This document shows, one piece after another, positions 42,875-52,137 of a stretch of 62,117 bases of DNA. Source of the DNA: Candidatus Aminicenantota bacterium. Its GTDB lineage: Bacteria; Acidobacteriota; Aminicenantia; UBA2199. Both the position numbers and the translations under genes were made by a program. The stretch is from positions 1-62,117 of the forward strand of contig JAPKZK010000077.1 in assembly GCA_026393835.1 (NCBI GenBank), in the 5' to 3' direction. The notes beneath the pieces are model-generated. The model was given only the letters and a program-made list of their open reading frames with translations. It was not told the origin of the DNA and did not search any database. Each line of letters begins with the position of its first letter. Positions within the stretch are counted from its first letter, which is position 1.

Positions 42875-43182
42875 CATCTCCGGAGATTAACTTTTAATCT
42901 ATGGAGATGAGGGTGGTCATCTCTGGAGATTAACATTTCATCTCTGTCGATTCACTTTTCATCTCTGGAGATGAGGATGGTCAACTCCGCTGATTAACTT
43001 TTCATCTCCGTTGATTAAATCTTCATCCCCGTTGATTAACTTTTAATCTATGGAGATGAGGATGGTCATATCCGATGATTAACTTTTAATCTCCAGAGAT
43101 GAAGTGGTCATCTCCGTTGATTAGCTGTTCATCTCTGTTGATGAAGGTGTCATCTCCATGGATTAAAGTTTCATCTCCGTCG
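42875..43182. repeat. Tandem array C, 21-bp imperfect repeat, about 15 copies
   Basis: Units begin CATCTCCG and continue GATTAACTTTT or GATGAGGATGGT; the period is 21 bp (22 in three units that contain GATGAGGATGGT or GATGAGGGTGGT). Units diverge by several bases. No spacers and no plausible gene. It occupies the gap between the glycosylase fusion and the convergent AAA/PD-(D/E)XK gene. Confidence 0.9.
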
Positions 43183-43428
43183 TAGACCGGGGCCTGCCGT
43201 AAAGTAGACGAGAGTGATAGACTGATGACTGATGACTGATGAAAGGTGAAAGGTGAAAGGTGAGAACGCAGGAGGAAGCAGGGAATACCTGGTGAGTGGT
43301 GGCTTCGCGCTTCGAAGTCCAGTTTTTTTTATAATAACCCTTGGTGTACCTTGGTGCCTTTTACTGGCGCGCCCTGGCGGCTATTTTCGCCGCAGGCGTA
43401 AACAATAGGCCCGAAGGGCTCTTTTTCC
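43183..43428. other. Intergenic low-complexity sequence
   Basis: GACTGATGACTGATGACTG and GAAAGGTGAAAGGTGA short repeats (43215-43262), then a T-rich stretch and GGTGTACCTTGGTGCC, CGCCCTGGCGGCTATTTTCG (43345-43395), which recurs in degraded form at 45550-45600. No gene seen. Confidence 0.5.
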
Positions 43429-45195
43429 CTATCCGGATTCCTTTACAAAAACCTCTTTACCACTAAAGGCAATGGCTAGTTTTTTAATATTTTTTATACC
43501 TCTTTCCACCAGTTCGGTTTCGTATTTCTTTTCTTCGATTTGGGCCAGGGCAGAGGCTGTCGCTGTATCAACCGTTTCGTTATCCGTCGGGTCCACCGAT
43601 TTGAACTCGATCACATACCCGGTTTGGCCGGGGTCCCTGGGAATAATCATGATATCGTACCTGCCATAACCCGATTCCCGGTTGGATTTGATTTCATGGG
43701 TATTGGATATCCAGATCAGCAGGCCGGTCACCAGTGCGTGATAGACTTTCTCCGGCTCCCTGCCGAAATCGTGGTAACTAAATACCGCCAGTACGATCAT
43801 TTTCAACATCTTTTCAAAGAGTTTGATATCCCCGGCGATTAATGCCTTGAGCATGGTCTCCAGTTTCTTGTTTTCGATCTTAGTAGAAAAATAGCGGTCG
43901 ATGATACCGGCATAGGATACTTTCACTTCTTCATTGGGAATCGACAGCGAATAATAGACTTTCCCGGAGGCGGGGTCCCTTCTTTCGTCTGCCTGTTTCA
44001 GGTATCCCCCCATTAACAGGAAAGTCCACAATAAATCCTCCCGTTGGGTGACTTCTTTCAATACGATGTTTTCATCGATGGCCTTTACGATGGATTCGCC
44101 GTTGATCAGTAGTTCCAATTCTTCCCTTAATTCCAGGCCACCCTTAGACAGCAGCGAATCCAATACCTGGTTGTCGGAGGTATTGATCCAATAGGGTTGG
44201 AATTTTTTTTCCTTGCTGTTGAGGAAATTGATGATCGACCAGGGATTATAAATAACCTTACCGCCGAACCGGTAGCCGTTATACCAGCGCTGTACCCCCT
44301 CATATTTATCGAGTAGTTGGAAATCCCCCAGCATGGTTTCCACTTCCTTTTCGGTGAACCCGAAATGGTCGTTAAACTCTTCCGCCAGCAGCGTATATAC
44401 GCCGGGGTTGTTAAAGCCTGAAAAAATCGATTCCTGGGCAATACGCATAATTCCGGTTACTATACCTTTTTCCAGGTATTGGTCGGTGTCTTTCAGGCCA
44501 TTGCACAGGAAATTGCGTGTAAAAGAAATGACATCTTCATAATAGCCGGAATTATAACCCGCGTGAGCCGGGGCATCGTACTCATCGATCAAAATAACCG
44601 CCCGTTTATTATAATACCGGGTTAAAAAAATAAGCAGTCTTTCCAGGCTATTTTCATAATCCACCAGGTCTCCTTTCATGTCGATGATCTTCCGGAAATA
44701 CTCCAGTTCATGTGGTCTTAGTTTTTGACTTTCAAGCAGGTAATAATGCCTGGCATACTCGTCCTGGATAAGTTGTTTTATTTTACTCAAGCAAGATTCC
44801 CAGGTTTTTTCCTTGATGCCCCTGAAGGATAAAAAAATAACCGGGTATTTACCCAATTTATCCAGGTATTCTTTGCCGGCCAGTGATATGGCCAGTGAAT
44901 CGAATAAATGCCTATAATTATTAACCCCGGGGTGGGTTTCCGTTGCCTTTTCCGTTTCCTTTGCCGGGGGTGTGTCGGGGGTCGGAGCCCAGGAGACCGG
45001 GCAGCAGTCGTAAAAATATCCCAGCATGGAAAGATTGAGCGTTTTCCCAAATCGCCGGGGACGGGGAAGGAGTAATATCGTATCTCCCCTGTCGATGACT
45101 TCTTTGATCAAAAGTGTTTTATCCACGTAATAGTAACCTTTTTCAATGATTTTTTTAAAATCCGATACTCCAATAGGCAGTGGCTTATTTTTCAT
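43429..45195 (-). CDS. AAA-ATPase-like / PD-(D/E)XK nuclease superfamily protein
   Basis: 588 residues. It starts with the AAA-ATPase-like signature LPIGVSDFKKIIEKGYYYVD followed by the Walker A-type LLPRPRRFGKTLNLSML, and has a Walker B-like RAVILIDEYDAPAH. The C-terminal PD-(D/E)XK_9 nuclease reads YGRYDIMIIPRD with GYVIEFKSVD (D...E-x-K). Such genes are abundant in large genomes and their biological role is not established; mobile-element or conflict functions have been suggested. Between Walker A and the first domain is a Pro/Thr-rich insert (about residues 75-95). Divergent from the small MazE-like gene, with overlapping -35 boxes. Confidence 0.9.
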   Translation of the reverse strand: MKNKPLPIGVSDFKKIIEKGYYYVDKTLLIKEVIDRGDTILLLPRPRRFGKTLNLSMLGYFYDCCPVSWAPTPDTPPAKETEKATETHPGVNNYRHLFDSLAISLAGKEYLDKLGKYPVIFLSFRGIKEKTWESCLSKIKQLIQDEYARHYYLLESQKLRPHELEYFRKIIDMKGDLVDYENSLERLLIFLTRYYNKRAVILIDEYDAPAHAGYNSGYYEDVISFTRNFLCNGLKDTDQYLEKGIVTGIMRIAQESIFSGFNNPGVYTLLAEEFNDHFGFTEKEVETMLGDFQLLDKYEGVQRWYNGYRFGGKVIYNPWSIINFLNSKEKKFQPYWINTSDNQVLDSLLSKGGLELREELELLINGESIVKAIDENIVLKEVTQREDLLWTFLLMGGYLKQADERRDPASGKVYYSLSIPNEEVKVSYAGIIDRYFSTKIENKKLETMLKALIAGDIKLFEKMLKMIVLAVFSYHDFGREPEKVYHALVTGLLIWISNTHEIKSNRESGYGRYDIMIIPRDPGQTGYVIEFKSVDPTDNETVDTATASALAQIEEKKYETELVERGIKNIKKLAIAFSGKEVFVKESG

Positions 45196-45214
45196 CTTTT
45201 TTTACCTGGCGATT

Positions 45215-45243
45215 ATTATAGCATATTAAATAATCATTGACAA
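45215..45243 (-). promoter_or_regulatory. Promoter of the AAA/PD-(D/E)XK gene, overlapping the divergent -35
   Basis: Minus strand TTGTCA (45243-45238), 17-bp spacer, TATAAT (45220-45215). On the plus strand TTGACA (45237-45242) overlaps it, and TATACT at 45265-45270 may serve the MazE-like gene, although its best -35 (TTGCAG) gives a short spacer of about 15 bp. Confidence 0.65.
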
Positions 45244-45302
45244 TTGCAGTAAAAACCGTTAGGCTATACTAAATATATCCGAAAACTAAAGGAGGTTTTG
45301 TA

Positions 45303-45443
45303 ATGGTTACCAAAATACAGAAATGGGGCAATAGCCAGGGGCTTCGCTTTAGTAGTCAAGTAATGAAAAATGCTCATATTTCGATCGGAGACGAGATAGA
45401 TCTGGCTGAGTCGGAAATCTGGATTAACGGTCGCACCGAATAG
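45303..45443 (+). CDS. MazE/AbrB-type antitoxin, truncated
   Basis: 46 residues: MVTKIQKWGNSQGLRFSSQV, then a SpoVT/AbrB-like strand pattern ISIGDEIDLAESEIWING and a stop. The swapped-hairpin DNA-binding domain of MazE is recognisable, but the tail that binds MazF is missing (usual length about 75-85 residues), and no toxin gene follows. An ideal AAAGGAGG site precedes the ATG. Sixty-four bases after its stop is a copy of the GCCTGTCCC motif. It is probably a remnant that may still bind DNA. Confidence 0.65.
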   Translation: MVTKIQKWGNSQGLRFSSQVMKNAHISIGDEIDLAESEIWINGRTE

Positions 45444-45506
45444 ACTCCGTTCAAGAAGTTTCATTTGATACCTCCGTACCCTCATTCTCCCATTTGAGAA
45501 AAATTA

Positions 45507-45522
45507 GGGGACAGGCAAATTG
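45507..45522 (-). repeat. Dispersed motif GCCTGTCCC, copy 6
   Basis: Minus strand AATTTGCCTGTCCCC, just downstream of the truncated antitoxin. Confidence 0.6.
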
Positions 45523-45668
45523 GGAATCCCAGGGTTTTTTTAATAATAAACCCCCTGGTGAACCTTTGTGCCTTCGTGCCCTGGTGGCTATTTTCATGAA
45601 GGAATGAGCGTCAACCTCCCGCCATGGTTCTACAAATAGGGTGCATGCGCCGCATGCTGGACGCAGGC

Positions 45669-48605
45669 TCACAAACGATAAACTACCCCGGCGTGCGTCA
45701 CAAAAAAAGTAGAATCGTTTCCCAGGGTATTGACCAGGTGGAAATCCGTCCCGAACTCGATAATATAGTTGGATTTCAATGAGTAAGCGGCCCCTGTTCC
45801 CACATTAACCCCGCTCGTTAAGGCCCCGCTTTTGGATATATAAATCCCTGCCCCGGCATTTATATAAAACCGGAGGGGGTTCTTCACAATCTCGGACCTC
45901 AAGTTCACCGAAACATTCCACCACAAACTGTCGCGGGATAAAGACGAACCGGCACTAAAATAATTGTACCCCACGAGCCCCACCAACGAAAATGTGGGCG
46001 TCAGACGATACCCGATATTGCCGCTGAAATGGATGCCCGCATTATGATGCTGCTTGAAAGACGAAATGGGAAACCCGGCCCCGGTATGTATTCCCAATGA
46101 CCATTTTCTAAACCCTGGAATCTTCTCCACCGCGGTAAACGGTTTCCCGTCTATCATAAGCACCATTCGCGCGCCGGTTTGCAGCCCGGGCCGCATGACC
46201 CCGATTTCTCCTGTGTACGCCCCGTCCGGGTTCTCTTTTAGAGCAAATGATTGATCGATGGTCTCTTTGTCTTTATAAACGATTTCTACGCCCACCTTAT
46301 GACCTGGCCCCGGGGAATTGCCGTAACGGTCCCTGGGAACAAATTCCACATCATAAAGATATTGCGCCTGCTGACCTACGAAAATATCCCGCCACCGGGC
46401 GCTTAAAGAAGAGTAAGCCGGATCGGCTTTAACCGCCACATATACCGGTTCCTCTTTCTCCCTGGCAAATGATTCCCTGCCGGCATGAAATATAAACCGG
46501 TATGTTCCTTGTTTTACAGTGTTCGGATATTGGTTGGTGTAAATGCCGTCCCCTTTTTCCTTATCGCCGTGACTGCCATCGTCGTATAATAATAGGGTCC
46601 CCGCGCCGCGGGGTGATGTGATGGCTACCGAGACATCCGTTAAACCGGGGACCGGGCGTTGGTTTTCGGTGACAGCCGCTGTAATAGTCATAATATCGCC
46701 GGTATCATATGAGGTTTTATCAAAACCGGGTTTCATTTTTAGCGCCGAGTCCATGAGGACGCTGCATCGATAATTTTCTTGCTCCCCATCTTTCAGACCC
46801 GGCGCCGCGATATGAACTTTCCAGGCCGCAACGCCTACTTTACCCACTTTACCGGCCTGCTTTAAGAAAGACTCTTCCACAGTGACAAGCATATACGTCT
46901 CCCCCCCGTGAACCCGGACCCCGTCGCCGCCATTGGGAATAACGCCGCCGTCGGAAGCGGTCACGGTAAACCCCAATCTCCCTTTCTGAGGCGTTTGCCA
47001 ACTCAAAAGAAAACTGATCTGCCGGTCATACTCATTCACTTTAAAAACCGGGGTTATGGTTTCTCCCGCTTTAATAATGCCCATGGAAGTGCCCGCTTCT
47101 TCCAATTTCATGATCCCGGCAAAGATCGACTTATACGCTTCATCGAGAGATGTACCCGGGATAAATTTCCCTTCCAGGTGTTTTGGCCTGTTCCCTGTCA
47201 ATTTCCGTAAAAGTTTATGGCCCATATCCATATTCATATCCACGTCGCGCCCGGGCCCGATGGCGTAGACCGTAACCCCTGTTTCATCCAGGTTGGCCAT
47301 ACGGCTTGCGACGGCATTATCATCCGTATTCACATTCACCGGGGCGGGACAATCATGATGACCGCTGCTTACCAGGATGACAACCTTGCGTTTTTCCCTG
47401 CCGAACATTTGCAGGGCGGCGTCTATCCCTTGCAAGAGCGGGCTGTTTCCCTGCGCCTTTAAGCAATTGAGAGTTTTAACGGCATTATCTATACACGTTT
47501 CAGAAACTAAAGTCATGGGGATTACGGCATGTCCGCTGCAATCCTTTTGATCGTTCCGCGGCAGGGAAGGGAAAACAGCCATACCCAGGTTTACGTTTAC
47601 GTTGCCGCGGCCGCCGCCGTAATAGTCGCCCAGCAGGTGCAAAAACGGTTCGGCGGCTATTCGGATCGCCGGCAGCGGGCCGGACATACCGGCGGAAATA
47701 TCGAAAAGCAATACGATCCCCATGTCTCGTTTGGGAATTTGCAAAGGTGGAATAATAGGTGGACTCAACAGATTTTTCTCATCGCTGCTCTTGAATACCA
47801 ATTCATCCGGCGGCGTTTGGTGATAGAAAGCCGTGTAAAGGGCTTTGCAGATCACTTCGGGCGTATGCATAACCATATCCCGGTTTCCTTCGGCGCAAAG
47901 AATGACATAAAGGATGCCGTTTTCCATCGGTTCATTGTTCCCGCGGCTGCCCGGGGCTTCGGAAGCGAATAGTTGCCCGCGGAAGTCGGGAGGCGCGGCG
48001 TTAATGGCAATAAATTCCGATACCGGGTGAAACGAGAGCTTTTTATTTTGTCTTTCCCATAAATCCTTCAAATAATAGCGGGCGCTGACGGCCCCGCTGC
48101 CGTAGGCGATAATAACCACTTTTTTTGTTTTAGCGTCCGGTGCGCCCTGGTGTAAAAGAATGAGTCTGACCGCTTCTTCGATTTTACCGGCATTTTCCGC
48201 GATGCCGACGTTTTCGTCTTCCGTGGGCGGTTCCAGGTTCATATAATAAGGTTCGATTTCAAGCGGGGAATTCTCAGCCCGCAGCAGCGTATCCCGGAAG
48301 CAAGGCAGGCCGTTGAAAGGCTGCTGAAAAATCTCACGGAAACCGGTCCCTTTTCCGAGCTCATAGCCTGGGACAAAAAGCACAGGCAGTTGGTTTTTCG
48401 GTTTGGGAAAGTTCGGGTCCATCAAGTTTTCAACCGTCAGTCGAATATCTTTGCCGTCGCCGCTGTAAACGGGATCAAGGTAAACCGTTGCATCCGCTTG
48501 TAATGTCATGGGCAATGTCATTGCGCCAAACAAAATAATGCAAGAAAGCATTATTGTCGGAAACGGAATCTTATCCGCAAAATAACTTGTTTTTGTATTG
48601 TTCAT
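45669..48605 (-). CDS. Secreted hydrolase-like/VWA/Ig-like/outer-membrane barrel fusion
   Basis: 978 residues from MNNTKTSYFADKIPF with a signal peptide. Four parts follow. An alpha/beta-hydrolase-like domain (about 55-250) starts PVLFVPGYELGKG, but its nucleophile elbow reads IIAYGSGAVSARYYL, where the catalytic Ser position is Gly. A VWA domain (about 290-480) has VLLFDISAGMSG, a changed metal site lacking the second Ser. A choice-of-anchor X/Ig-like segment (about 620-720) has YDTGDIMTITAAV and DDGSHGDKEKGDGIY. The C-terminus (about 833-978) is beta-barrel-like, ending VTHAGVVYRL with an aromatic-rich last strand. It could be a surface receptor or adhesin anchored in the outer membrane. 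An upstream extension to 49019 overlaps the thioesterase gene in another frame and is rejected. Confidence 0.8.
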   Translation of the reverse strand: MNNTKTSYFADKIPFPTIMLSCIILFGAMTLPMTLQADATVYLDPVYSGDGKDIRLTVENLMDPNFPKPKNQLPVLFVPGYELGKGTGFREIFQQPFNGLPCFRDTLLRAENSPLEIEPYYMNLEPPTEDENVGIAENAGKIEEAVRLILLHQGAPDAKTKKVVIIAYGSGAVSARYYLKDLWERQNKKLSFHPVSEFIAINAAPPDFRGQLFASEAPGSRGNNEPMENGILYVILCAEGNRDMVMHTPEVICKALYTAFYHQTPPDELVFKSSDEKNLLSPPIIPPLQIPKRDMGIVLLFDISAGMSGPLPAIRIAAEPFLHLLGDYYGGGRGNVNVNLGMAVFPSLPRNDQKDCSGHAVIPMTLVSETCIDNAVKTLNCLKAQGNSPLLQGIDAALQMFGREKRKVVILVSSGHHDCPAPVNVNTDDNAVASRMANLDETGVTVYAIGPGRDVDMNMDMGHKLLRKLTGNRPKHLEGKFIPGTSLDEAYKSIFAGIMKLEEAGTSMGIIKAGETITPVFKVNEYDRQISFLLSWQTPQKGRLGFTVTASDGGVIPNGGDGVRVHGGETYMLVTVEESFLKQAGKVGKVGVAAWKVHIAAPGLKDGEQENYRCSVLMDSALKMKPGFDKTSYDTGDIMTITAAVTENQRPVPGLTDVSVAITSPRGAGTLLLYDDGSHGDKEKGDGIYTNQYPNTVKQGTYRFIFHAGRESFAREKEEPVYVAVKADPAYSSLSARWRDIFVGQQAQYLYDVEFVPRDRYGNSPGPGHKVGVEIVYKDKETIDQSFALKENPDGAYTGEIGVMRPGLQTGARMVLMIDGKPFTAVEKIPGFRKWSLGIHTGAGFPISSFKQHHNAGIHFSGNIGYRLTPTFSLVGLVGYNYFSAGSSLSRDSLWWNVSVNLRSEIVKNPLRFYINAGAGIYISKSGALTSGVNVGTGAAYSLKSNYIIEFGTDFHLVNTLGNDSTFFVTHAGVVYRL

Positions 48606-48672
48606 GGATTCATTTATACCATTCTTTTTCTGATAAATCAAATGGAGGATACTGGAGATTGTAGGGAACAGG

Positions 48673-49098
48673 CTACGTTTTGAAAATATGTTTAACCGTT
48701 TTTGGTAACGGTTGGATAGAATGGGTTTGGTAATTATAACAGACCATGCCGTTTTCAACAAGGGCGATGGGTTTGCCGTCGGCGGGGCGGGTGACGCGGA
48801 AAAAGAGACGGAAACCGCAGCGCGTGGGTTCCCCGGCGGCCGCTTCGAAACGCAGTACATCCCCGGCAAAGGCTTCTTCAAGGTAAACCGCCGCAATATC
48901 CCCCAGGATAAGCGGCGTTCCACCGAAATCTTTTTCAGTGAATCCATGACCGGCAAGGAAAGCCACCCGGGCTTCATGAACCAATGATACCAGTTTATCA
49001 TTGCCCAGGTGCCCGCCATAATTCAGGTCCGTGGTGCGAACCGTGATCTCTGTGGAAAAAGGATAATCGTTTAACGGGTTAAGTTTAAGCCGCGGCAT
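48673..49098 (-). CDS. Hot-dog thioesterase (4HBT family)
   Basis: 141 residues. The 4HBT pattern is TTDLNYGGHLGNDKLVSLVH, where Asp and the GH-N-D motif form the active site, followed by the long helix and the strands IAAVYLEEAFAGDVLRFEA and LVENGMVCYNY. It should hydrolyse acyl-CoA or acyl-carrier thioesters in the cytoplasm; the chain type is not known. The start at 49098 has AAGGAG 5 nt upstream, which is preferred over an earlier in-frame codon at 49137 that lies in the hairpin repeat. It ends 67 nt before the VWA protein start. Confidence 0.85.
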   Translation of the reverse strand: MPRLKLNPLNDYPFSTEITVRTTDLNYGGHLGNDKLVSLVHEARVAFLAGHGFTEKDFGGTPLILGDIAAVYLEEAFAGDVLRFEAAAGEPTRCGFRLFFRVTRPADGKPIALVENGMVCYNYQTHSIQPLPKTVKHIFKT

Positions 49099-49120
49099 GG
49101 CATCTCCTTGTTTAGATAGA

Positions 49121-49170
49121 AATTTTTGGAGGGTCAAGGGAACCTTTTTATAAAAAGGTTCCCTTTTTTC
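49121..49170. terminator. Hairpin repeat, copy 3
   Basis: AATTTTTGGAGGGTCAAGGG, then GGGAACCTTTTTA pairing with TAAAAAGGTTCCC and a T-run. It lies 13 nt after the C39-like gene stop (minus strand) and before the thioesterase start. Confidence 0.7.
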
Positions 49171-49182
49171 CCTGCAAATCCT

Positions 49183-50451
49183 TTATTTCCTCACTCTTCT
49201 AATAATCTCTCTTCTGGGAATGATCCTCTGGCGAATTTTATTTTCAACATCAAGTTGTCGAACCATGACTACTCCCTTTATGGTAGTCTTGATTTCCCAC
49301 AGAGGAAAGTAAGGATTGACACTCATGCCCGGTTCCCAGACCAATATCGGCGCTTCAGCCTGGATTTCTTTCTCCGGGATACCTTCTTGCTCTTGAATTT
49401 TCTTAATCAATATCATTCTTGCTTGAGCCGGGGATACATTCAGATAGGGATAAGCAATGGGTCTTTTGGGGCATGACGCTTCGAGGAAAGCCCCGGAGTA
49501 GGCGTCGATGATTATCGCGCCAAAGATCATTTTATTGGCGATGGAACGCACCTCTGCCAGGGGAACAATATAGTAATCCGCCTTAATACCGACGGTATTT
49601 CTCTTAACCAATATCGGATTACCGGTTTTTATCCTCTCGTCTGCTTTTTCAAATCCCGGGTTTTTGATGAGCCGGTATTTAGTAAGAGCTTTTAATGCCA
49701 TGTTTTTGGCTTCCGTTGGAGATATGATGGTCGCCCGTCTTTTCAGCAGTTCAGGGGCTTTTAATCTCAATCGTTCTAACGGAGCCGGGTCGCAAACAGC
49801 CATCTTTTTCATATTGTCGGGAAAGGCAGAAGGCGTGGGGATATGCAAAAAGACACTGGCTGCCCCGCTATTTTCCCAGCCTGTATAAGTGATATACCTG
49901 TTATTCCCCAGGATGGGGTCGCGTGGATCGTTGATGATAAAATAGTCGATCATGTAAGGCCCGGATGAGGGGTCAACATCGGTTTGAACTCCAAACACGG
50001 CCACCCAATTAAGCCCACCATCGATCGGCACTGCAGGGGGGACATTATAATGATCGAGTGTATAAACAATCTTCTGGGAAATTTCCGCGGTATACAGTGA
50101 ACTGTCGAAAATGACATAGGTAAAGCCCGGCCGTGTGTCATACTCTTTCAGGCATTCCTTAATGGCGATGGGATCGGTATGGACTCCCGGGTAGATGGCT
50201 GTCCAGGCAGGATCGCTGTGGGCGTTAATGTAAGCCCATAATTCCGGTTGAGTTTTGGCGACATATCCCGGACCCGCAACGACGAGAGGTGATTCGAGTA
50301 TCATCTTTGCCGCGGCCGGGCCTGTCCAATTTGGATCCGTCGGCGGTGTTGAATAATAAGGAATGGTTACGATCTTGTTCCAGGGAAATGCCGGTAAACT
50401 CGCCAGGATAAGCGCAAGTGAAATTACTATTATATATAACTTTCTATTCAT
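49183..50451 (-). CDS. Secreted C39 peptidase-like protein lacking catalytic residues
   Basis: 422 residues with signal peptide (LYIIVISLALILASLPAFPW). The first 200 residues follow the C39 papain-like layout: IVTIPYYSTPP ... NWTGPAAAKMIL, LNWVAVFGVQTD, YFIINDPRDP. In active C39 enzymes these read CGPAAxxMIL, HWVVVxGV and DP; here Thr replaces the Cys and Asn replaces the His, so the fold is probably kept without proteolysis. The rest (about 230-422) has no motif I recognise. It follows the CBM9-like secreted protein by 33 nt, so the two are likely coexpressed and may bind peptides or surface material. Confidence 0.7.
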   Translation of the reverse strand: MNRKLYIIVISLALILASLPAFPWNKIVTIPYYSTPPTDPNWTGPAAAKMILESPLVVAGPGYVAKTQPELWAYINAHSDPAWTAIYPGVHTDPIAIKECLKEYDTRPGFTYVIFDSSLYTAEISQKIVYTLDHYNVPPAVPIDGGLNWVAVFGVQTDVDPSSGPYMIDYFIINDPRDPILGNNRYITYTGWENSGAASVFLHIPTPSAFPDNMKKMAVCDPAPLERLRLKAPELLKRRATIISPTEAKNMALKALTKYRLIKNPGFEKADERIKTGNPILVKRNTVGIKADYYIVPLAEVRSIANKMIFGAIIIDAYSGAFLEASCPKRPIAYPYLNVSPAQARMILIKKIQEQEGIPEKEIQAEAPILVWEPGMSVNPYFPLWEIKTTIKGVVMVRQLDVENKIRQRIIPRREIIRRVRK

Positions 50452-50484
50452 GGTACATTACCTCCTTTTATTTTTTAGATTGTG

Positions 50485-52137
50485 TTACTGCTGAATACAG
50501 AAATGGCTGTTATATTCATTGTAATATACTCTACAATAACCATTTATCGTCCGTGAATGAGCAGACAATCTAAATTGGTGTGCACAAATCCCTGACAGGG
50601 TTGGATCCGGTTTCCATGGAAAGGTACCCAGCGGCGGATATGTATAATCCGTCTTGCCATACCAGAGATTTGTCCCGTTTTCATCCACATGAGCGGGTAC
50701 ATAATTATCCACCGGGATAGCCTCCCTGGATAGATTGTTGCCATAATGGGCATTCATATAATAGTCATCCAGGTGCCCTTCATTATCGATGGCAGTGATT
50801 TTAAATCTAAACCCGTCATTGGCATCAGTTTTGTCTATAACAGGAATATCTCCGCAAGTAATAATTTCAGTCATGGTGGCCCCAACAGCATGATACACTT
50901 TTGTGATGAGAGCCTGTGGTGGGGTATTATCGATGACAACACTCAATGCTTCCCCGGTGAAGGTTCCTGGCGGGAAGGGAGTACCGGAAATATTGTAAGC
51001 GGTTAATTTCAAGTCGTATTTGCCGTTTCCGAAGGTAGTAGTATCCCATCTCATTATTAAATCGTTCCAATACCAGTCGTTAAGCGGATCAGGGAGGCAA
51101 GTATATTTTCCATCCGCATCCGGTATTATCGAGTGATGAATGTATTTCTCGGTAGTGCTGTCCCACGTATAATTTGACCAGGTTTGAATAAGCGGTTGGT
51201 AAGGTCCGCTGTCCTTCGAATATTCGATCTTATAATGGGTTGCGCCGTGTACTTTAAGAGCGGCAAAATCGCCTTTAACATCGATAGTGGCGCCGAAGGG
51301 CGCATCTTTTACTCTTAAGATAGGCATGGGCTCGGTCCATGTATCCGCATAGCCATCCGTCATGTTACTGCGGGGAATATGTCCCACGCCTTTAAGAACG
51401 GGGGCTGTGGGGTCCACGGGCAGGGAAGGATTTCCAAGGTAAATAACCATTAAGTCGGTGAAATCGGTTTCAAAATTGCCCGGGACAGCAATGTTAAAGC
51501 TTGCAGACGGGTTTGTTGAGATCACCCTTACTCCCACTCTTACTAACGGGGTAGGTCCACCGGTCCACATCTCAGGTGAGATCCCGATTTCTGAGAAACC
51601 GATTGCCATCTCCCACATCCGGTGAGACGGGGTTGTTATTATGGGAGAACCGCCAAATCCTACGCCTAATGCCGAGGTGGAACCGGGAGCTAAAGCTTGT
51701 ATAGGAGTATATGATCCGGGACCTAAATAATATTGGATACCCAGGGTGGAAGAAAAGGGAAGCATCGTGTATTGGACATCCACATTGGGTTCAATGTTTT
51801 TATCCCCTTTTACATCGACGGTTAACCTGAAAGAATCCTGCATCGGCACTGGATCATTCGTTATATCATTGGTAACATCCAATAATATATAGAGTTTTGA
51901 AATGTCATTTCTGACAAGGATATAGCCTACCGGCGATGAGCCGACCAGTATGGGCGCACATCCTGAACCCTCCCATTCACCGGCAGTTACGGTCCCATTA
52001 ATCACTGGGGGCGTGGTTGCCCCGGGAATCCAGGTGCTCTGTACGGATACTGCTTCTAATGCTTCGCTGCCCAAAAAACATAGCAAACAAAACATACTGA
52101 CTGTTAGAAACAAAAAACGTTTCATTTTCAAACGCAT
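50485..52137 (-). CDS. Secreted CBM9/DOMON-like protein
   Basis: 550 residues with signal peptide (MKRFLFLTVSMFCLLCFLGS). The N-terminal 220 residues resemble a CBM9-type carbohydrate-binding sandwich: PPVINGTVTAGEWEGS, KLYILLDVTNDITNDP, DSFRLTVDVKGDKN, MWEMAIGFSEIGISPEMW. The C-terminal half is beta-rich with Ig/FN3-like features (FAALKVHGATHYKIEYSKD, LKLTAYNISGTPFPPG) and ends HFCIQQ. An extracellular sugar-binding or matrix role is likely; no catalytic motif is seen. GGAGG precedes the ATG at 52137. It is first in the two-gene secreted-protein unit with the C39-like gene. Confidence 0.75.
   Translation of the reverse strand: MRLKMKRFLFLTVSMFCLLCFLGSEALEAVSVQSTWIPGATTPPVINGTVTAGEWEGSGCAPILVGSSPVGYILVRNDISKLYILLDVTNDITNDPVPMQDSFRLTVDVKGDKNIEPNVDVQYTMLPFSSTLGIQYYLGPGSYTPIQALAPGSTSALGVGFGGSPIITTPSHRMWEMAIGFSEIGISPEMWTGGPTPLVRVGVRVISTNPSASFNIAVPGNFETDFTDLMVIYLGNPSLPVDPTAPVLKGVGHIPRSNMTDGYADTWTEPMPILRVKDAPFGATIDVKGDFAALKVHGATHYKIEYSKDSGPYQPLIQTWSNYTWDSTTEKYIHHSIIPDADGKYTCLPDPLNDWYWNDLIMRWDTTTFGNGKYDLKLTAYNISGTPFPPGTFTGEALSVVIDNTPPQALITKVYHAVGATMTEIITCGDIPVIDKTDANDGFRFKITAIDNEGHLDDYYMNAHYGNNLSREAIPVDNYVPAHVDENGTNLWYGKTDYTYPPLGTFPWKPDPTLSGICAHQFRLSAHSRTINGYCRVYYNEYNSHFCIQQ

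Noticed and set aside
45303..45443. Complete MazEF module
   Set aside because: The antitoxin is too short and no MazF-like frame follows on the same strand.
48606..49019. N-terminal extension of the 978-residue VWA protein by 138 residues
   Set aside because: The extension overlaps the thioesterase gene in another frame and has no domain; the internal ATG at 48605 is followed by a proper signal peptide.
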